From Pycnopodia helianthoides (lineage: Eukaryota; Echinodermata; Asteroidea; Forcipulatida; Asteriidae), in NCBI GenBank assembly GCA_032158295.1, contig CM063247.1, positions 20,374,875 to 20,438,874 on the forward strand: a DNA stretch of 64,000 nt, read 5' to 3'. How positions within the stretch are numbered: position 1 is the stretch's first letter; each line of letters begins with the position of its first letter. The position numbers and the translations under genes are program-made. The notes beneath the pieces are model-generated. The model was not told the DNA's origin. It worked only from the letters and a program-made list of their open reading frames with translations, and ran no database searches. Below are positions 1 through 13,700 of this stretch, one piece after another.

Positions 1-87
1 GTCAAAAATCTTCCTTATTCGGCAAAAAAAATGCACATCATCCAACTCTTATTGTACAATCAAACGAATAATAGAAACTCAACAATT

Positions 88-1025
88 GCTGGCAGGACAA
101 TCATTCTTAGTTGGACAAAACATACATCACATTAACAACAATAATTTGATACAAAACAAAACCAATTTACTTTTTGGGGTTTTGGGGTCAATTAATTTCT
201 AGCCAAATTTATTTCTTTACTCAGCAAAATCCATAGTCCATTAAAGTTAAACAATGGAAACTCCAAAAGAAAACATTTCTTTTACAAGTCATATCTGGGC
301 TAAGGATGCCTACATTGTTGTTTTTTAGGCAAAAACTGTACTTATGGCTTTTTTGTTGTTAAATTTCCATGATGTTTTCAACAAGAAAGATTAACCCTAA
401 TTCCATTGAGGGATTAACCAGGATTCTTCCTAAACTAACAAAATCGAACACCACATGGCATGATCAGTTTACTAATGCAGTCCTTAGTCCAACAGAATTA
501 AACAAATTGTACAGTTGGATTTTGAAGGGTTGATGATGCTTAGAAGATCTGGTGGAAGAAAAGGGACACTATAGTATAGCAATGGGAAACATCCACTTGT
601 TGCTCTACAAAAGATGTCTGGTGTTAATTTGTCTTCAAGACAACTTTTCACACTCTCTTCACAGTGGGACAAAACACACATCACACAATAACTTGACACA
701 GAATAAAACCCAATACATGTTTTGGGGGCATCTTTAGGACAAATTTATTTGACAACTTTGCACATAGAATCAATTTTTCAGGGGTAATAAACTGGATTCA
801 ATTTAATTATCTGTCAGTCACTAAAAGGAATTCAACGCAAATTGAAAAGGAAATCGCAATATATGATTAAATGAACAATGAGAACATGACAATAAAACAC
901 TTGTTTGACAAGTAATACAAAGTTTTTACTTTTACCTTCAAGACAACCAAACACTACTGGACAAAACGCCAGTTTACTTGTTGGGGTAATAGTTTTTTGG
1001 AGGTCAAATTTATTCTTTTGGTGTC
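88..1025. repeat. Three imperfect direct copies of an AT-rich segment
   Basis: Similar stretches recur at about 88-215, 640-752 and 940-1022. Each has a run like GGACAAAACA..CATCACA, then a block like TTTTTGGGGT, then CAAATTTATT. The copies are diverged by substitutions and small indels, so this is an old local duplication or a degenerate element. No coding potential is seen; the short open frames here have no recognisable protein. Confidence 0.5.
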
Positions 1026-1734
1026 ATGACTGTAAGGAAAATTCATTTCTGAACACTTAATAAGGATCATTCAATATTAAATAAACTTTCCCATAAAATA
1101 GGTAAATTGCACATAATGCGTGTGCACTAACACTACTGGTCGACAAAAAGAATTAACATTGCGCCTTTTTGTATTGATGGTGTCATGACACAAAGGTGTT
1201 TTTGCTTGTATTTAGTGCACAACTCTATGGCATTTGCTAACCATTGGTGTCTGTGCACATGGGCAAATGTAATTAGCATATTTCATGGAAAGGCTAATTG
1301 CATGGAGACACGAATAAGATTGCATGTTTTAAAAAGTACCGTAAACAAAATCTTGATTGTTTATGCATCTGTGCAGTAGGTGCTCCAAGTTGCCTTCACA
1401 GAAATTAAATTGAGGGACAAGGCAAAACTTTCTACCACTGTGGATCTTTCTTAGCATCAACTGACAGTTAACTGAAGAAAGTTTTTATATATTGACTCAC
1501 CTGAGCAACTTGAGGTTGTAGCTGTGACACGCTGTTCCTTGTCTATATGTGCTTGAATGCTTCACACTGCAGGGAGGTACACACAAGCAGCTTTCAGTGC
1601 TACAAATACTTGAAGCTGGTTGGGACTGTGTAGGAAATATTGGCCATGTTCATTGTTTTCAGAATATAAAATTAAACTAGGCGCAAGTTTTTGTTATAAC
1701 AAAAACAAGGTATTTGACATGACGTTCAAATCAT

Positions 1735-2180
1735 GGATGTAACACATCCCAGCTCGAATAATTGTAAGCTTGGTTTTAAGCTTGACCAAGCATTTATTGC
1801 TGTGTGTAAGATCTGGTAAAACTGCACCTTTAAGGTGATGCCATGCTACATTTGATGCCATCATTTTATCAAGAAAACGAACATTAAATTTAACATATTC
1901 CAGCTTGAGTAATACATGCAACACAGTTCAGTTCAATGGAGAATGCTATCATAACATGAAGCCTTGAAAAAGGTACATTTGAGGTGAGGTTATGGAACAC
2001 TTGATGACGTCACTGTGACATGACCTAAATGTTTGGATAACACATCCCAGCTTGAATACATGCAACGTTTCAGCTTGATCACCAAAGTTGTTCTGTATGC
2101 CATGACGTATAGATCTTGTAAAACACTACCTTGGTGGTAAATGTAATGTAACACTTGATGATGTCATGAAAACATCACTA
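1735..2180. repeat. Imperfect direct repeat pair
   Basis: The phrase AACACATCCCAGCT(C/T)GAATA occurs near 1740 and again near 2040. Each is followed by a similar block containing AGATCT(G/T)GTAAAAC and a GGTG(A/G)T-like segment. An intervening ACACTTGATGA(C/T)GTCA motif near 1990 recurs near 2152. The spacing is about 300 bp. It looks like a degraded tandem duplication of unknown origin. Confidence 0.45.
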
Positions 2181-4198
2181 TATACACATGTATATATTTT
2201 ATCACTGACAGTATGATGTCCTTTCAGCCTGATGCAAAATCAAAAAACATAGTTTGATTGCAGTTGCTTTGTTCTCAAGAACTTATTCTTCACATGCATC
2301 AACATAAATTGGTAACGTAAGAAGTAATTTAATGATGTTGTTGTTATTGCAAATTTGAGGTGATCCGAACTAATTAATAATCTGGTACTGGTCAAACGAT
2401 TATAATATATAAAATACTAAAAAATAGTTAAAATTAAATACAAAGTAAAACCGTTTTTAGACCAAAGAATGGCTTAACTATTTTTCATAATTTATGCTGA
2501 CACTTTTATGTTACACAAAGTGCCTGTTCTTGAATTCGACTGTATGTATTATGTTGATCTTTCTATAAAAAACAAAAACCCTCAATAAGTGTGGGTTGGA
2601 TACGGCATTTTTGCCCTGTGACTGAGTGTAACATTATGGCGGGTAAGTCGCCATTTAAAAAATAAACATTTTGCTGCTGACGAAACAATAAACTCATCAT
2701 TTTGTGGAACTCTGAGAGTCTGTGCAAGAGTTTCAAACTACATTTTATACAAAAAATACCCAAGATATGTAATTACTCATTTAAATGAAGGAACATTTGT
2801 GGAAAATGAAGAAATAATGGAAATTTACCTAAACCTTGGCTTGCAATTTTGTTGTCACATGCTCGCCTCGTTGGTAGTGTGCGCACGCAGCAGGTTTAAA
2901 TGACCCTGGTGGTCGTCGCGTCAGAGCCGTGCCTCGTTCCCACGGGTGATCGATCTCGCTGCGCCAATTTTTTTCCAGCACGTCCCTGCACTCCCTGCAG
3001 GTGTTTGGCTAAGTTTATAACCACATTTGGTAATAGACTCGATCTTTTTGTTTTAGGGGTGATACTGAGCTTTTTACTCACAAAATAAATCAGAGGTGTC
3101 GGCGGATTTGTGGTCACGCTGGCTGGTGGACGACATTCACACACAGCGAGCGTGGTTCGAACAGTTTCACGGTAGATACCATTGTGTATACAGGGTGGTT
3201 TAATTCCGTGTAACTTGATAAAGCTCACATTAATGATGCAACCAATTTGAGGCAGAGAGGGAAAGTCGACATGTTCTTTTTGTTTATTACAAATAATTCA
3301 CCCATGAATTTGTAACCAACTTTCCAGCACATTATAACCACAGCAAAGAGCACACGTTACTCGTGCCATTCAACCCTGTACCATTGGTGTGGTTCAGTCC
3401 AGGTCATCGCCACACACAAAAAATGTTCAACAGAGAAGCAAAATCTTGCCATTTTAAAATATGTGCCAATATCTTAGAACAAATTTTTCACAAAAAGAAA
3501 GTGTATACATTACTGCTTCTGTTCATATAAATTTTGCCAGTTTTTTAACCTTCAAATTACTACATGAACTTACCATTTCAGAAAAATGTGTTGTAATTTC
3601 CGAGTTGACACCGCAGAAGTTTGTGAAACAGACGTTTTAACAACGGCTTTTTGAAGCTGTAAAACAACTTTTCATTGGTCTGAAGTTTTAAAAAAAAATT
3701 ACGTTGATAAAATGTGTCCAATCACGACATTTGTTGGAGCAGTGTGTTGGTCAGGATGCAGGATCCGTTTTGGACTAAGCAATCGGCCGTCGGGTTGCTG
3801 AAATAACAAAAGAACCCTAATGAGGCTTTAAATCGGGTAGACTTTAGGAATTTCTCCATACAAAATTGACCAATACTAGCCGTAAAAACCCTCAAAATGA
3901 CGTGGCAAAATGCTGTCCGAATGTAAAATAAGTAAAGTAAACAACACGAAGGAGTAGATATTCAGGATTAAAATACCGTTTTAGACTAGTTTGTACGATA
4001 AAGGGTTCCAGAGAATTAATGATTATATTTATCCACCAAACTTATGTTTTTCAGGAAATTTGTATACTTAACGCGGGCACGCTCGCCCCCGTGTTTTTAC
4101 ATGGGGTCAAATCAACTCGGGACGTCTTGAAAAGAGGAGTGCGTCTATCTCTACGATGATGGATGGAGAGATATGAGAGCATCACCCCCTCGCCATTC
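2181..4198. other. Intergenic stretch with no recognised gene
   Basis: Both strands carry only short open frames. A locally more GC-rich patch at about 2860-3230 contains a 110-codon frame on the minus strand (2896-3228), but its composition and lack of any family motif do not support a gene. The rest is AT-rich non-coding sequence. Confidence 0.4.
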
Positions 4199-4352
4199 GG
4201 CCCAATTTCATAGAGCTGGTTGGTTGAGCAGTGAGGATAGTATCTCGGATACAGTGTGACATGGTAGTTTGGCTGATAACCTTAGTCTTGCAAGCATTTT
4301 GTTGTTATGCTAAGCTACTTTTTGTGCTTAAGCAGCTCTATGAGATTGAGCA
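4199..4352. repeat. Palindromic repeat family P, copy 1
   Basis: The left end resembles GGCCCAATTTCATAGAGCTG and the right end resembles its reverse complement (CTTAAGCAGCTCTATGA). The middle holds the family signature GTGACATGGTAGTTTGGCTG. Its termini are inverted repeats, as in a non-autonomous DNA transposon. This copy is truncated or diverged and lies about 280 bp upstream of the ubiquilin promoter. Confidence 0.7.
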
Positions 4353-4422
4353 CAGACGTAACAGGTCTGTCGATTCGGTCATCAGTAAAAATGGAGTTCA
4401 CCCCTCCTTGACCCTCCTGCCC

Positions 4423-4458
4423 CCCCCCTCAACTCCCCCACCCTGCCCCCCCCCCCCC
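4423..4458. repeat. C-rich simple tract
   Basis: Two runs of C are separated by short A/T interruptions just upstream of the ubiquilin promoter. Simple low-complexity sequence. Confidence 0.6.
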
Positions 4459-4627
4459 AATAATAATACTGCACTTACATTAGCCCCTCCCCTTTTTTCA
4501 TCTCCACTTCTCAAACTTCTTCACAGACAATCTGTGATCTTAACTGATATTAACTTGTAGTTTAGAGTTTTTAAAAAGAAATGCAATGTTTTATTATTAT
4601 AAAAATGTATGTGCGTAATAGGAATAT

Positions 4628-4645
4628 TACCCACAGTGCATTGCG
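4628..4645 (+). promoter_or_regulatory. ZNF143/Staf-like binding site in ubiquilin promoter
   Basis: TACCCACAGTGCATTGCG matches the ZNF143/Staf consensus (YWCCCRNMATSCMYYRCR) at 17 of 18 positions. It lies 35 bp upstream of the ubiquilin ATG. In animals such sites sit close to transcription starts of housekeeping genes, which suits ubiquilin. Assignment is by motif only. Confidence 0.5.
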
Positions 4646-4675
4646 CTTTGTGCAATGATGTCAGCATGCATCGTT

Positions 4676-4686
4676 CAAGATGGCGG
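4676..4686 (+). promoter_or_regulatory. YY1-like motif over the start codon
   Basis: CAAGATGGCGG matches the YY1 consensus AANATGGCGG, and its ATG is the ubiquilin start codon. YY1 sites at this position are typical of TATA-less housekeeping promoters with short 5' UTRs. No TATA box is obvious directly upstream. Confidence 0.45.
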
Positions 4687-4787
4687 AAGAAACAGCCTCC
4701 GAAAGTACAAGTCTGGTAAATATTATTGTTAAAACAGCCAAAGAGAAAGAGACAATCTCCGTGGAAGCAACAGCTACGATAAAAGAG
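4680..4787 (+). CDS. UBQLN: Ubiquilin exon 1: start and first UBL strands
   Basis: It encodes residues 1-36, beginning MAEETASES and continuing into the first beta strands of the ubiquitin-like fold ([16 protein letters not shown]). The donor is GAG|gtaata and the exon ends in phase 0. Confidence 0.95.
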
Positions 4788-7700
4788 GTAATAATTAACA
4801 TCATGTGTCTTTTGTAAGAACAGTTCACGTTCACAAAGTACGTTATTTTACTGTAAAGTTTGATGTCGACACAAATTTTGCTTACACAGTCAGTGAAATG
4901 GCTGGTGAACTACGCTATGTTGCCCAATTTACGGACACTTCAGAACCAAGGGAATTGACAAATTAATTTAGTGTTTCTGACTGTATTTTAATACCTTGAT
5001 GTCAGATATCATATAATTGCCCTAACAGACACTACAAAACAAATCACCACTGCCTGTCTCTCTGACTCCTCTGGACTGTGTGCATGGCCCAGCTGCCTCG
5101 GCCTGTTTTTTGCACAGTCATCCGTGATCAGACCATGCACTAATTACATAATTAATAAATCAAAGCCGACAACTGACAATGCCAGATAACAACTGGCGAC
5201 AACACAATTAAAATGTGATGAGAACCAACCTTTAAAGACAAATAAAGCCCCTCTTTTAAACAGTTTAAAAAGGACTGACTCACTGAGTCATAAATATCCA
5301 AATTATTTTCAATCTGTTGAAAAATGGTGTTGTTACGATGTCGGTCACTTCGTACCCAAGTCACTTCGTACCCAAATATCATACCCAAGTCACTTCATAC
5401 CAGTCACTTCGTACCCAAGTCACTTCGTACCTCAATTGTTGAGTCATGTGCGCCCCTGTCTAGTCAGGCCAGCTGGACAAAAGACCTGTGAATCACGGGC
5501 GTGCGTGGTTATTTACGACGGTTGTTTGTTGGTAACTGCTGAATTCTGATTAACTTAGAAAAAGGTTAAAACTGTGTGGTATTCCTAATCAAAATGCCTA
5601 TTAAAACGAGCACTACTTGCCCATCTGAATAGAGTAACAACGGGACACTTTAAGTTTTAATACACGAAGGTTGGTTTTAACATGGAGGAAGAAACCCATG
5701 TGATAACAATGGTACCCAAGTCACGTCATTATTAATGCGTATGACTTGACTTGGGTACGAAGTGACTTGGGTACGAAGTGACTTGAGTACGAAGTGACCG
5801 ACATTCTTGTTAACTTACAGAAGCTATTTTTTAGTGTTATAAATGGATTCATTACACAGTGAAGATCAAGTCTGTGTTTTTAGAATGTGTGTCATGATTT
5901 TATAAAGTGGTAAAAATTGGCAAATCTAGTGACTAGTCTGACAGAAATGAATGAAATTGCAAATAATATGGTGATTTCTTCGATAAGTTGTCTAACCCTC
6001 CGGTCTGCGACTGTCGGGAGGATGGAGGGTTCGATTATCGTGACTGGTTTCCAATTTGAACTCGCTAATTATTGTATTAATTTCAAACTGTGGGAGAACT
6101 TATTATAAATGCCCTGACAACAGACAGTCGCCTGTCATGATCGTGTTGCTCATGTTGCGCAAAGCCACTTTTGATGCCCCTACAGAATAATGGTAATGTG
6201 CAGATAAGTTCCAAAGACAACATGGCTGACAGAGTACTACATGTAGGTTTTACTACTTCGTGGTGAAGACTCAGGGTTGGAGTTAAACAATATTATTTTC
6301 CTCTCTTTTTCCAAAAAAAGTTTAAGGATGAGATCTCAAAGAAGTTCAAATCACCACCGGAGCAACTCTGCTGTATATTTGCTGGGAAGATTCTAAAAGA
6401 TGGTGACACCTTAGAAACACACTGTAAGAAGATGTTCTTTCTGTCTCCTTAATTCATTTTGCATTTGCAGTTTTATTAAGACAGGGTAGCCTTATCAGTA
6501 TTACAACTGCTATCCGTAAGGGCCCTGTATACAAACAGTAAAAAGTCAACATAGTAAAATACAGCTCTAGCGTTTATAACGCTGGTATTATCAGCCGGAA
6601 TACATGCATGACTGCATAGCAGCCTTTGTTTGCCCACAGCTGTACCTGCCACAGACTGCATTCCACAGCATACCACATACACAGTCCACAGCTTTCCGGA
6701 TTAGCGGACATAGCCGCCTTCCGCCTTCAAGGGGTTAAGAAAGGACATGAAACAAAACAGAAAGCTCAGTAGGCCTTTATCACGGTGAAGCTATCTTGTG
6801 TTTTACCAATTCAACAGGCCGAGGATTACATCTTTGTGAGGGCAAGGCCATTTTCATTTTGCAAAGGGCATTTCCATTGGGAAAAACCTTAAAGTCTATG
6901 AAAAACTTTTAAAGAGGTGCCAAGGCCAAGACTGGAGCAACAGAGGACATGGCCCACGACTTCAAGTAAATCTAGACCTGATTTTTAGCGAAATATCTGA
7001 ACTGAGGTCGTTCCCGATTTTGTAAAGCTGCTTACAGAAAAAGTTGCTCAGTGAAGTTTATGTGCTAAGCTTAAAAATATTGCAGGAAGCCAGTCACAAA
7101 CTAAGTATGTACTTTTGGCTGGTAGCCGGCGAAATTTTCCTGTGCTGAGCAAAACTTGAGAAATGGCCCAGTTCCAGCCTTGCAACCATTGGCAGCGCGC
7201 TGTATCAATACCTCTTGTCGCTAACTTATGGTAGGGATGTACTAAAAAAACAATGCTAATTGGCTCCGAAGCGTGACTGATTATTAAAAAACTTTGAGTG
7301 CTTGTACATGTATGGCTCTTGTAGGACGCTAAGTATGCGCATGTGAAAATGCAAGTATTTCGATGCGATTCCATTTCAAATTAATCATGTTTTTACACGG
7401 TCACCCTAATAGAGTTATAAGATCAAGGAAGAATGAGAGGGGACCAGTTGCTCTTTGACTTTAGGCCTCTTTTGCGGGTTACCATACTCTATTGGACACT
7501 ATCCCATGCCTAAAGGAGTAATAATATTAGCCATATAAGTGTGTAAAGACCCATGTGCAAGTTATACCAGCATATTCTACTTTTTATTGACTGTCATAAA
7601 ATAAGTCAAAGCCAGTGTATCTAGATACATGTACATTGTGTTTACTGTATTATGACTTGCAGTAAATGTTTGCCATTGTATAGCATAGCTAAATGCTACA

Positions 7701-10700
7701 CCAAATGTCTCAGTTGCAACTCAAAAATCATCATTTGCAACTCAATATTAGCACTCTGTGGTCACAAAACATGTTCAGTCTAAGTATTTTGTCGTCCACA
7801 ACTGCTGATAGAAATCATTTCCTTAATAATTCCAAGCCCATATGGTTCTAATTAAGGGTCACAGAGCTTTAATTTTGGGTATTTTTTTGCAATTCAATTC
7901 TAAAAAGTAAAATATAGTCATCCAAAACTTTATTGTATAAAGTCAGTGCAACATTTTCAAGTGAATCATACATTTTGAAATCTGTAGGTTCTTTGTAGAT
8001 GAAAACTAGCCTTCAAGATTTTGTTGTTGTTAGTTTGTGTGTATATTTATAATGTGAAATATGGTTTGATCCTTTTTCAGCGATTAAGGATGGGTTGACT
8101 GTGCATCTTGTGATACGGTCTGCAAATAAGGTACGTTGCTAAATCTGCAATGATTTCAAATTCTTCAAAAAACAAATAATCTTACAAGGAACAATATTAA
8201 TAGATTTATTTTGTCAAGCATTTTATAATTGCTTCTCCCTTTGTCCTAATTAAATTTGCACAATGGGGGGTATAATATGAAAGTGAAACAAATTCCAGAC
8301 AAAGTGTAAACATGTTTGTTTTCCAATGTATTTTTCTTAATACAAATTAATAATAATATTATAATAAAAATAAATCTTATATAGCGCCAACTCCGCCAAA
8401 TTGACGCTCAAGGCACTTCACACAATTAATAAAAAATAAACGAAAAACCCTGTCACAAACCTTTAAAATACACAAGAAAAGCTACACAAATAATGCTTCA
8501 TGAAAGTCTTCTCCACTTTCTGTTCTCCAACTTTAATAAGTACAGCAATTCAACTTGAAATGCATCTGTTTTTGCCCAGGCCCAGGAGCAAGCTGCCAGT
8601 GCAGTTAATGCACCCCCACCCTCCTCCGCTACCACCAGTACACCTACAAGCAATGAGCCCACCAGCGGCTCTAACCCAGCTCCCCCAGGCGGCCAGAGTA
8701 ACCCATTCCTGTCTGGGCTAGGGGGGTTGAGCGGTCTCAATAATCTCGGGTTCGGCTCGGCTAACTTCATGGAGACTCAGCAACAGATGCAGCAACAGGT
8801 ATGAAAAGTATTAACGATATGTGCCCCGGCTCCATTTCACACAGAGCTAAGATTGATCTTAAGATGTGTATCAATTTAAACTGTTAAGCAAAAGTGTGAT
8901 GACATAATACAAAACACTATTGCTATATTGAATAATCTTAGTGGTCTGTGAATTTGAGCTCGGGCATCGGATACTGCAGTAGGTTACACCAACAGTTCTT
9001 GTCAGAACCACCACAACTCGAAAAGATTTCATGTTCATGGTTTTACCGCAATCCTTACTAGATGTGAAAATGATATCAAATATTATTTATTGGAAAGATG
9101 GATCTAAAAAATTTGACTTCTGTACTTCCTGAAAATTCTGAAAAGTTTGGGCAACCTCATTTCAGATATACACAGGCTTGTTATAAACTATTTCTGGTCC
9201 GCCCCCCCGCCCCAAACAAAAAAATAGTAATAAAATAAAATAAATAAATGATAATAGTAATAAATTAAAACCATTCAATATCCTCTTTGCTAAAAGAAAG
9301 TATTCAGGACTTGTCCCAAACTTGTCCAAGTCCAAACAGTTTGGTGTGGAGAGACATAGGAGAGGAGAATATTGGAGGATTGAGGTCGCCTGTAAGCAAA
9401 CATACCTAGGGAGTATATAAAATAATAATGAGGGACTAACAATTGGTGCTCGATATGGGGCACAGGGTACCCCCCCCCCCCCCACCTATTGTGTCTTCAT
9501 TGTGTGCTTGGAATCTCAGGAATTCTTTTGAGGATTTTTGTGGGGGAGTTCTATACAAGAGGAAAAAAGTGTGTTATAGTATGGGACTAAGGGTTAAGGA
9601 ACGTGTATTTGACATGCAAGACTCCTTTGTTTTATTTTCTTTTTATGCAGCTACTGAGCAACCCTGACTTGATGCAACAAGTACTGAACAATCCCTTGAT
9701 CCAGAACCTAATGCAGAACCCCGAACTGATGAGACAGATGATACTTGGGAATCCAGAGATGCAGAATCTCATTGAGGTAGGGTACCAGACTGATAATGTT
9801 TCTTAGTTTTAGATGAAGGTTAGGCTATGTTCTGAATTGGAGGCTGCGGCTGTTGCTAAGGGTGTTTGTAAGGGTAGTCCATGCTTCAATGCATATTTAC
9901 TTGGTGATCAAGCCGTAGCCGCAGCCGGATTTGGCCTTAGCTGCATTGTGCATCTGGCAAGGTGTCTCTTGGGAAAAAATGAACACTGTACACAGTTATT
10001 TCACCATTCAAAACCACAATAGTGAATGGTTTCAAATGGTGCATCAACTTACTTGAAAAAGGTTCCAAAAGTGGGAGGGTTAATAACTTGATAAAGGAAC
10101 AGATACTCTTAAACGTGTGCAACAGGTGAGTGCTGTTTTTATGTGTATTCTGAAGGATGACCTAACAATTTTTTCTGTGTTGTGTCTATACAGCGCAACC
10201 CAGAGATCAGTCATGTGTTGAATAATCCAGACTTATTGAGACAGACAATGGACATGGCTAGGAATCCAGCCATGATGCAGGAGATGATGCGCACACAGGA
10301 CAGAGCACTCAGTAACCTGGAGGTAAGCGTGTCCAGGGTTCGCCCCGGGATTTTTCAAAACTTGGAAGCACTCTGGACCCAAATTTTGGAAGATAAGCCA
10401 AAGCACTTTGAATAAGAAAGAGGTCCTCGGAATGTTTTCTACTTGGTGTTTATCTTGGTGTTAAACATTGAAAGCCATAACATTTTTTTTGCATCAGCCG
10501 CAATCGGCCTGATACGCTGGCTTGTGCATGGGGAGAACCCTGATGTCAGACCCAAATCAAATAATATGATAAGTTTCTATGGTGTGCACAAAGGGTAAGC
10601 TGAAAAAATGAATGCTCACAGATTTACACATATTTTACATGTACATGGTAGAAAGATGGTCGTGTTGGAAAAAAATCCCTGTAATATTTTTGCCTTAAAT

Positions 10701-13700
10701 GATATAGTATTTAAGAAATAAGTAAAAATTTTTTTTTAAAATCTCGCGAGACCAAATCTGGACGTTTGAAAACAGTGAAAACATATAATGTTTTATCGTC
10801 AGTATTTCTTGTGACTCTGATGGCCGATTGAGCTTAAACTTTTACAGGTTTGTTATTTTCATTCAGGAGGAACAAGAGAAACAAGGGGGATGGTTAATCA
10901 TGTATAATTTTATTTCTCAACCACATAGAGTATCCCTGGTGGTTACAATGCCCTAAGGCGCATGTACACTGATATACAAGAGCCCATGTTGAATGCAGCC
11001 CAAGAGCAGCTCGGTGGGAATCCCTTCGCTGCTTTATTCAACAATCCTGACAATTCAACAGGTAAGCCTCAACAGATCACATCGTCGTGTCAGTTCAAAA
11101 ACAATGTATCTCCTAAAATAAATAGCACTTACGTTACATGTGAGTTTGAAATTGTCAAATAATGTCATATCTCGCTGAAAATAAGCCTAAGATGCAACGT
11201 TTTTGCATGGAGCAATTTTGTGCGCGATACAAAGTTTTTGCAAAATTGAGATACACTGTTTCTGACGGCAAATCCATATCAAGAAGAAAAAGTTCACAAG
11301 CAGAAATCACTGCATAACTTCAGGTACAGGCCAGATTCTCTGGTCTTGTAAGGGAAAGGCAACTTTTCTTTGTAAATAGCACCTCTTTGAAGGAATTTGT
11401 AATATCTATTGGATCATTTCAAGGGGCATACAGGCAATGACCAGGGGCATGGAGGCGATTGCCTCCGTTGCCTCCTTAAAGTATCAAATCTGCAGTATCT
11501 TATAATGATGATGGACTGAGGACTGCTCTTGTAAACTGATTATGCTTTACATATAGTATTGAGCATACCACCTAACTAGAGGTAACAAATTTTGGTGTTG
11601 AGGTACCACAAGGTGTTCGAATTTGTTGAGAGTGAAGAAGAAACCGAGTTAATCACTGAAGGAAATTTTTAGTTAATATATCTGATACCAGAATCATGTT
11701 TTAAATTTCACAGAGCCAATTGCCCTCTGTTGTCTTGATCAAAGCCTCGATGGCCCTTGCAAATATTCCCATCGACGTCAGTGCATCACACACACAATGA
11801 TCTAAAACTGTGAACATCTGTCGTTTCACGAGAACAAGTCTGGAAGTTCTTATGTTTTCATTGTTCTCTTTTGTGAATTTCACACCTCAGGCCAGCAGGG
11901 GCGTGAGAACACAGAACCCCTCCCCAATCCCTGGGCGCCTGCCTCCTCGAGACCTACCGGAACCCCAACCACAGGGTCTACCACAACCCCAACCTCAACA
12001 GGTACCACTCCAGATGTAGCGAATCCAGGTATGTATAAATTGTATAGCCCTGCCTGATGTCGTAGTTCTGTTTGTGTTATTTAAGAATCTAAAACATTCT
12101 GAACAAGCACCAAATTCCCTTTAATTCTTACCCTACATGGGTGGCAAGTGCGTACATTGTTCGCTTAACGACACTGGCACTAGTTTGATTCCCTGCTTTG
12201 GCCATATGTAAGTAAAGTTGTGCTTGGGTTTTCCATGAGAGTTTCTCTTTGGGCCTTTTGGCTTGCCTCCCTCCAGAAAATAAAACACTTTGGATCATAT
12301 ATTGTCAATGTGGCTCGCTGCTAAAAGGCGTCCCTTGCATGCCTTTTGCTCGACCTCATTGAATCCGCTTCCTTTGCAATTCAGCTTCTCAGCTGTGAGT
12401 AATGATGATTAGCCTCCCAAATTATTATCATTAACTTTGGGTTTACCAATCTTTCTGTCCACAGGTTTGTCATACTAGATGGTTCGAAAAAAAATTGGGG
12501 CGACTTAAATTTATGAAAAGTTGACCTATTTCCGAAATCTTTTCGTCATTCCGTCTCTGCTCGTAAAATTTTTGAAAGACATGAACTGGCCAGCAAGGGA
12601 AGAGAGATGTGGCCCATTTTATGTCTGAACCTTTTACATTTTGCTAATTAAGGCTGCAATAGGTCCTCCAAGATGTCACACCCTAGACAAGAGGACAAGA
12701 GAACACTACCACTCAGTTTCCAGGGTTTTCAATCTTGTCAAGTCGCACCTTGAAAATAACTTTTTTACTCTCCTGTTCGTTCTGTCTCTCCAGCCAATGG
12801 TATTTTCAACACACCAGGCATGCAAAGCATGCTACAGCAGGTGTCCAGCAACCCGCAGTTAGTGCAGAATATGCTCCAGGCACCTTACATGCAATCCATG
12901 TTGCAGTCCATGGCTCGCAATCCAGAAATGGCACAACAGGTAGGTAGTAGTGGTTTACAAGGGGTCTCTCTTCAAACAGCAGTGAAGCATAAGCCACTAT
13001 CAATGTGTGTATTAATTGTAGTCCCGGCCCTGGGAGACCCGGGACTTTGGAAGAAATAGCTGGAACATAGATGAGGATGTGCATAGAACTTCGCCCTGCT
13101 AGCCGGGACAATAGCGGGACTTAGCCGGTGTTGAACAATTTTGTTGCTCTGCCCTATTGGGACAGCGGTGGGGACATTGCCGAGGTTGATAATTTAAAAA
13201 AAATTATTTGCCCTACCGGGAAAACAGCGGGGACTTTGCCTAGGTTGTGGAAGTGTTGTGACAAATGCCCTGCATGATGGTGCCAGATGGGATTGTGTGA
13301 GGGTTGTTAAATGTTATTTGAATTGAATTGAAAAAGTTGTATTGTAAACTTAGGTGTGAACAGGTTGAATGGCTTCTGACTGGCACCCGGAACAAAGATA
13401 TTGACAAAATAGGGAGACCGCCAACATTAGGGCTAGAAAGCTCACTTGATAGAGTGCCTACATATTACTTCAACCTCCGACCATTTTGTAAACACATAAA
13501 TCATTGAATGTACCAACTAAACTAAAATTGGTCTTTGTTGTGAACAGGCCTTGAGAGCAAGTCCAATGTATGCTGGAAATCCAGAGTTACTGCAACAGAT
13601 GACCCAAATGCTACCCAACTTCCTTCAACAGGTATTTCAGTCGCCCTCAAAATTAAAGAAATCTACATCTACTCAATACAGGGCCCAATTTCATAGCACT

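Noticed and set aside
2896..3228. 110-codon minus-strand frame in a more GC-rich patch
   Set aside because: No domain, no splice-compatible neighbours and no start context; best seen as chance.
4423..4458. Promoter GC box
   Set aside because: The run is pure C tracts within low-complexity sequence, not a spaced GGGCGG-type site.
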